In this document: in pieces, positions 59,429 to 64,000 of the stretch
Position numbering within the stretch: position 1 is the first letter of the stretch
Layout of the letters: every line of letters begins with the position of its first letter
Assembly (NCBI GenBank): GCA_905178155.1
Contig: CAJINV010000007.1
Location: 4,490,258 to 4,554,257 of the forward strand
Source: Amoebophrya sp. A120
Lineage: Eukaryota; Sar; Dinophyceae; Syndiniales; Amoebophryaceae
DNA length: 64,000 nt
Direction of reading: 5' to 3'
Notes under the pieces: generated by a model
Told to the model about the DNA's origin: nothing
The model's input: the letters and a program-made list of their open reading frames with translations, nothing else
Database searches by the model: none
Translations under genes and position numbers: made by a program

Positions 59429-62400
59429 TCATCGACCAGCACCACTAAGTACCGCCGTGCTAGTACCACCAGCAGCTCCACTCGTTTTCGTGATGTCTTG
59501 CCCGTTGATTTCGAACTTCGCGTAGAACACCTTCGCAGCCGCCACCGGCGATTTCACAAAGAGCAGTTGCACGCCAGCCAGCGTTAAGCCGACGAAGTCG
59601 GTCTCCTTCCGGTGAAAGAAAAACGCGTTGTGTTCTCTCAGAATCGATAATAGCGTCGTTTCGGCGGGCACCTTGAAGTACCGTTTCCAGTCGTCGAAGC
59701 AGTGCTTCAGCTTGTCGATATTGGTCGCCTGGTGAAGGATTTTATTCGCACATGATGAAGCGGCTGAGTTTTTATCTTTTGCGCCGCGGATAGATGCGTT
59801 GTAGTGCGCAATGTTGGGGTTTACGTGAGTGTTCGTGTTGTGAAGAAAAGATGAAAAATTGTTCTGTGTGCAGAGCAGAGTGGTGGAGTTTATCATCGAG
59901 GCTTGGTTCTTCGCGATCACCATGGCAAGCTTCTGCAGCAGGGTCAGTCGTATTTTCCCGAACCGGTCCAGGATGTCCTGGCGCATCGCCTGGAGCAGGG
60001 GCAGGGGACAGACCTGTTTTTCGTTTGTATGATGTAAATTTGGATTCTTCGATGAAGATCATTTTGATTCTATGCTAACGGAAACGCAAACGGCCACTGC
60101 TAGTATACACGACAGCAATTGCATGCGCGGGAAAAAATGCAACGGTGACGCGACGAGGACATCGAATGCGAGACTTCTATAAGACTGCAAGGATGTAGAA
60201 TTTGCATTTCCGATGATCACTCGGTGTTCTGCTTCTGCACCACCACCAGATGAGAATTTATCTTCTTATAGTACCTCCGCTGCCCGATCTTGGTTCTTCC
60301 GGGCAATCTCTTCGTCCGCTAAGGTTTTGAATTCCACCACCGTTGCGTGATTGTCCGGTAGGTTGTAATTTTTCGCCTTCCCCTCCAGTTCGCCCAGCCA
60401 GTCGATCCTTCGGATTTTCTTGTGCAGCTCCGCACAGAGAAAGGGGCACATTTTCTGCAGTTTCGGGTCGTCTTTTACGGAATGGAGGTAGGCGTGGCCC
60501 AGACAGGGGATGGTCGAAACCCCCTCGTTGGTCAAATGTAATTTCCGCACGTCATCCTCGTACTGGTAGAAGAGCGCCAAATCGTCCATCTTGTTCCTAC
60601 TCGCCCCGCCATAGGTGGACAGAGTAAGCGCATCGGCCCCTAACGGGAAGTTGTCGTTGTCTTCTGAATCGCTGGAGTGCGGGCGAGTGAGGAGGTTAAT
60701 ATTGTTCGTCGAGCTCGGAAAAATTCCCCCACTTGATGTACTAGCTGCCAACAAAGGTGATGAGGATTTCTTCCCGCCCTTGCTCCCACCTTCTTCCCGC
60801 AACCCGGGAATCAGAAACCGCTTCTGCTCAGGGAGGTTCTTGTTCTTTTCCGAACTGCCATACGCAATTCCTCCGAGGACAGCAGCTTGCTTGTGGTCCT
60901 CGTCCTCTTGAAACAAATCCGCGTAGATGTCGTCCACCTCTTCTTCTTCCCCACTGCCTGTTGCGGCGCTGGTGCCGGAGTTCCGGTTCGATGAGTTATT
61001 TCTGTTTAATATTCCCCTAGATGACGAGAAATCCTTCGTCACCTGGTCCAGCATCCAGGGGTTCGCTCTCAGAAGATTTCGCCTGCACTTTTCCGCTAAA
61101 CCAATCACGTCCACTTCGACGATCTCGCTGTTATTATTCTCGTCCGCCGGAGTTGTGCTTTTAAAGCTGTACTTGAGCACGACGAAAAACTCCGGGTAGT
61201 AGAGACAGATGTCCTTCTATCGAACAAAAAAAGTGTTTACAGTTACACATTTGTTGTCAATTCAGCAACACAAATTTCTCTGCATGAGGGAGAAAACTTG
61301 CAATGCAGAAATCCTACGGGAAAATACCTATGAAAGGACGCTTCGATGCATAATATCCGGCATGACAGAGCTTGTCTGTCTTGCTTGGCCTGCAACACAA
61401 TGTGTAACTGTAACACTTTTTTCTTGTGATACCTTCAATGTTTTCTTCCGCCAGCCCTTGATCTTCATTTTCATCTGCTTCAGGTTCCACGCGTCCTCTT
61501 CGGAAAGTTGGTTTTCCAAGTTTTGCAAATCCAGGAACAACCCCGGACAATCGAAGAAGATCAATTTCACCAAATGGAGAAGGAAAACCATCTTCTCCAA
61601 CTGCGGGCGGATCAGCAGCGGTGGTAGATTCTCGTAGATGCGGAATTTCTGCAGCGCCTGGTGCTTCCGCTGCTCAAACGTCGCTTGCGTCGGCGGCTTC
61701 TCGCCGGTCAAGGCGACAATCTGCAGCATGCTGGTGTTGATGTTCGGGTCGATAAAAGGCTTCGGCGAAGCTGCGGGCATTTGCATACTAGCATTGGCAC
61801 CAGCTGTAGTTGCCGCACCAGAGTTTGTGCGGTGGAAAACTTGTGCAGCTGCTGCAACTTCTCCGAAAGCGCCGCTGGGAACTACAGTGTGTTTTTGCTT
61901 GTTCAGCATCCTCCTGCCTGCTGTAATTCCCATAGAATCGTCGCTGTCCACGTCGAATTCGTTGACATCTAGCAATCTGGACTGCGAAGTACTAGGATTG
62001 TTCGCCCCAACCGGGTGCAGAACCGGCGCACCCAGCGTCGTGATGAACTCGCGTTTTCGTTGCCGCTCCTGTTCCTCTTGCAGTTTGCGGGCTGCGGTCC
62101 GCGGGGAAAGGAACTCTGGCTGGTGATGTTCTTCGACGTCCATTTTGGATGAGTCCCGATTGATGTTTATTTCCAGTTCGTCTTCGTCAAACTCGTCCCG
62201 ATCGTGATCAAACGCCTCCATGATCTTGTTCCGACTTGTACTAAAACTAGTTCCAGCGTTTAAACCAACCGACGGATTTACAACTTTGTGTGGGGGATGC
62301 AGCTCAGGAGGAGGAATATTAACTCCACCCCCAAGAACAGCAGCTGTACCAAGAGCGCCACCCTTGTTTATTCCGCTTGTAATTCTACTTCCCTTGTTGT

Positions 62401-64000
62401 TCACCACGTTCGTTGCACCTCCAGTGTGTTCGCCTTCCATGTCGCTGAAAACCGGTAAACCGGGCGGCGCGGGGAACTTCTCACCCGCAATGATGATGGG
62501 GACCGCCGGGGCTTGCGGGATTTTTTTCCCTTTCTTCGAAGTAACGATTTGTGGATGTTGTTCCAGGTCCTCGTCCATAATTTCTTGTGCACTTATTGGC
62601 GGTTTTTTCGGCAGTATCGGCCCGAATTGATTTGCCTCGGTGATGCAAGGAGTCATGTAAGAACTGGAAGCTCTTCCGATCATCGCCTGATCCTGCTCCT
62701 GCCCCTTCACCACCCCGAAATGTTCAAACAGCGGCTTGTTGAGCATCCTTTTTTCCCGGATCCTCTCGTCGTAATCCTCGCTGCTGTCACTCGGCACGAT
62801 CCCCTGCTCTCGTCTCGCTTCGCGTCGCTGCTGCTTCGCGCGTTGCTGGCGCTTTTCGCCCTTCGTGAGCTTCTTGTTCACGATGTTGCAGTCCGGGTTC
62901 TTCTCCGACCAAAACTTCTCCATTTTGCGATTATGCATTGCAAAAATGTCTGGGTCTGGAAGAATGCAAAGTTGTCATACTAAATCCGAATCATGCAAAA
63001 ATATGTGTTGCATGAGTGCCAAAAGCTGTCCACTTTTGACCAAGATAGTAGTAGTAGTACCATTTAACTCCTGGCGGGTGGGCGTTAGAACAGATTTAGC
63101 CTCTGCCAATACCTGGGCGTTAGAACAGATTTAGCCTCTGCCGATGCCACTTTTGACCAAGATGGAAGGGAGTTTCTCATGCAGGACAGGCATGGCAGAG
63201 ACCTCGCAGAGTCTGTCATGCTAAGGCCCGCATTCCAGACCTCATGGGTCATGGAAAATCTGCATGACAAGTTTACACTCTTCCAGACCCAGACATTTTT
63301 GCACTGCATAGCGATGCCACTGCGCCGATTTGTCGTTGCTGTTCGGGTCCCACCCGACGGTCACGATGTATGGAGTTCTCAAATGTTACATTCTCAACTG
63401 TTACATGAATCTGTAATGCAAAAATGGCAAATGTGAAAGGAGTGGAGGAAGATTGCGCCTTTTGCATTACAAGTTTGGCGCAGATTTAGATGCTGTTTAG
63501 CCCTTTCGAAATTTGTCATGCGAAGCAGCTCGATCATCTGCCGGCTTAAGGTACTTTTGCATGACAAATTCATGCAACAGTTGAGAGTGTAACGTTTGAG
63601 AACGCCATACGATGGTCCGCCCGCGCTTCGTCACTTTCACGCTCGTTTGGTTCACGCGGTGATCCTCTTCCTCATCGAACTCATTTGCAGCTCCTTTGAG
63701 ATTTTTCGGCGGCTTCCATCGATAAATGATATGCGGCTCGTCTTCCTTTTTATTCTTACCACGCCCTTTCTTACTCGACGTCTGCTCCGTCGTGGGATCA
63801 TTCATGGTTCCTCCAACGGCACCATTGGTACCAGCACCGTCCTTGGCGGCGGCGTTTTGCTCAGTTTTTGGCGCGGCTGGCACAGTGATCCAGGCCCCGT
63901 CTTCGTCATAGTAGCCGTCCTCCTCCTCATAGTCGTCTCCGTATTCATCCTTGTAATTGTGCCCGTCCTCGTAGTACTCGTTGTAATCACCTGGGTCGTG
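59429..64000 (-). CDS. Large charged protein, unknown (5' end beyond window)
   Basis: Five exons in view join in frame to 1153 codons plus stop: 63610-64000, 63311-63363, 61432-62926, 60275-61212 and 59429-60013. Three joins are at introners. The fourth is GT-AG (60014-60274). The visible N-terminal part is Asp/Glu/Tyr-rich, then basic (KLTKGEKRQQRAKQQRREAR), then a low-complexity linker. An ordered helical region follows (TFEQRKHQALQKFRIYENLP, LICLYYPEFFVVLK-like). The C-terminal half contains TIPCLGHAYLHSVKDDPKLQ and HCFDDWKRYFKVP. There is no membrane segment. The layout suggests an intracellular, possibly nuclear or RNA-associated protein, but no domain is recognised. Confidence 0.65.
61218..61431 (-). 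mobile_element. Introner (family 2, sense copy)
   Basis: This 214-bp element opens TATCACAAGAAAAAAGTGTT on the minus strand. A perfect 5-bp duplication ccttc flanks it (61213-61217 and 61432-61436). Excision with one duplication copy gives L-K-D-I-C-L and happens to supply GT (G of the duplication plus T of TAT) and AG (from the second copy). Its interior is homologous to the antisense copy at 9356-9566. Confidence 0.92.
62932..63310 (-). mobile_element. Introner (family 1), enlarged by internal duplication
   Basis: This 379-bp element has family-1 ends (TATGCA[T/G]TGCAAAAATGT). A perfect 5-bp duplication gcgat flanks it (62927-62931 and 63311-63315). Excision gives Q-W-H-R-K-M-E-K-F. It is about 120 bp longer than its relatives, largely because GGGCGTTAGAACAGATTTAG and CACTTTTGACCAAGAT each occur twice inside. 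Confidence 0.93.
63369..63609 (-). mobile_element. Introner (family 3)
   Basis: This 241-bp element has inverted repeats TATGG[C/A]GTTCTCAAA[C/T]GTTA. A perfect 5-bp duplication cgatg flanks it (63364-63368 and 63610-63614). Excision of element plus one copy (246 nt) gives R-T-I-V-T-V-G-W-D. It lies only 53 bp of exon away from the family-1 copy. Confidence 0.92.

Overview
This is nuclear DNA from a eukaryote, very probably a parasitic dinoflagellate of the Amoebophrya (Syndiniales) type. Four things point there. Genes are split by short spliceosomal introns. A 22-nt perfect match to the dinoflagellate spliced leader lies at 29393-29414 (minus). Every protein-coding gene I can support lies on the minus strand. 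Several introns are whole inverted-repeat elements (introners), a feature reported for Amoebophrya genomes. The species call is inference; the dinoflagellate call is better supported.

Layout, left to right (all genes transcribed right to left). 1-1852: membrane protein, cut by the window edge, with one introner. 1925-7493: a 5.57-kb LTR element in the opposite orientation, with 376-bp LTRs differing at one base, a small Gag-like ORF and a large non-coding interior. It sits in what was only about 136 bp between two genes. 7558-15555: a six-exon gene for a very large, probably secreted protein, with two introners. 17201-27031: a tandem family with one short N-domain paralogue and two long paralogues carrying a peptidase-S51-like GGGN...SAG core. 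27214-28426: small membrane protein. 30541-32041: actin (376 aa, three exons). 33149-35941: arginyl-tRNA synthetase (610 aa, six exons). 36848-38980: ammonium transporter. 39871-41304: secreted protein of unknown function. 44530-47187: cytochrome-b5 front-end fatty-acid desaturase (487 aa, seven exons, two introners). 48803-49819: unknown protein. 50047-50524: assembly gap. 50904-58250: single-exon 2448-aa low-complexity protein with ankyrin-like stretches. 59429-64000: C-terminal 1153 codons of a charged, probably intracellular protein interrupted by three introners.

The most informative signal is the set of eight introners in five sequence families. In all eight the inverted repeats begin TAT and end ATA, and the element is flanked by a 5-bp duplication (perfect in six, one mismatch in two). 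Removing the element plus one copy of the duplication restores the reading frame every time, usually without a GT-AG pair. One family is present in both orientations relative to transcription. Exon joins were worked out by hand from frame, splice sites and family conservation; none has been tested against RNA.
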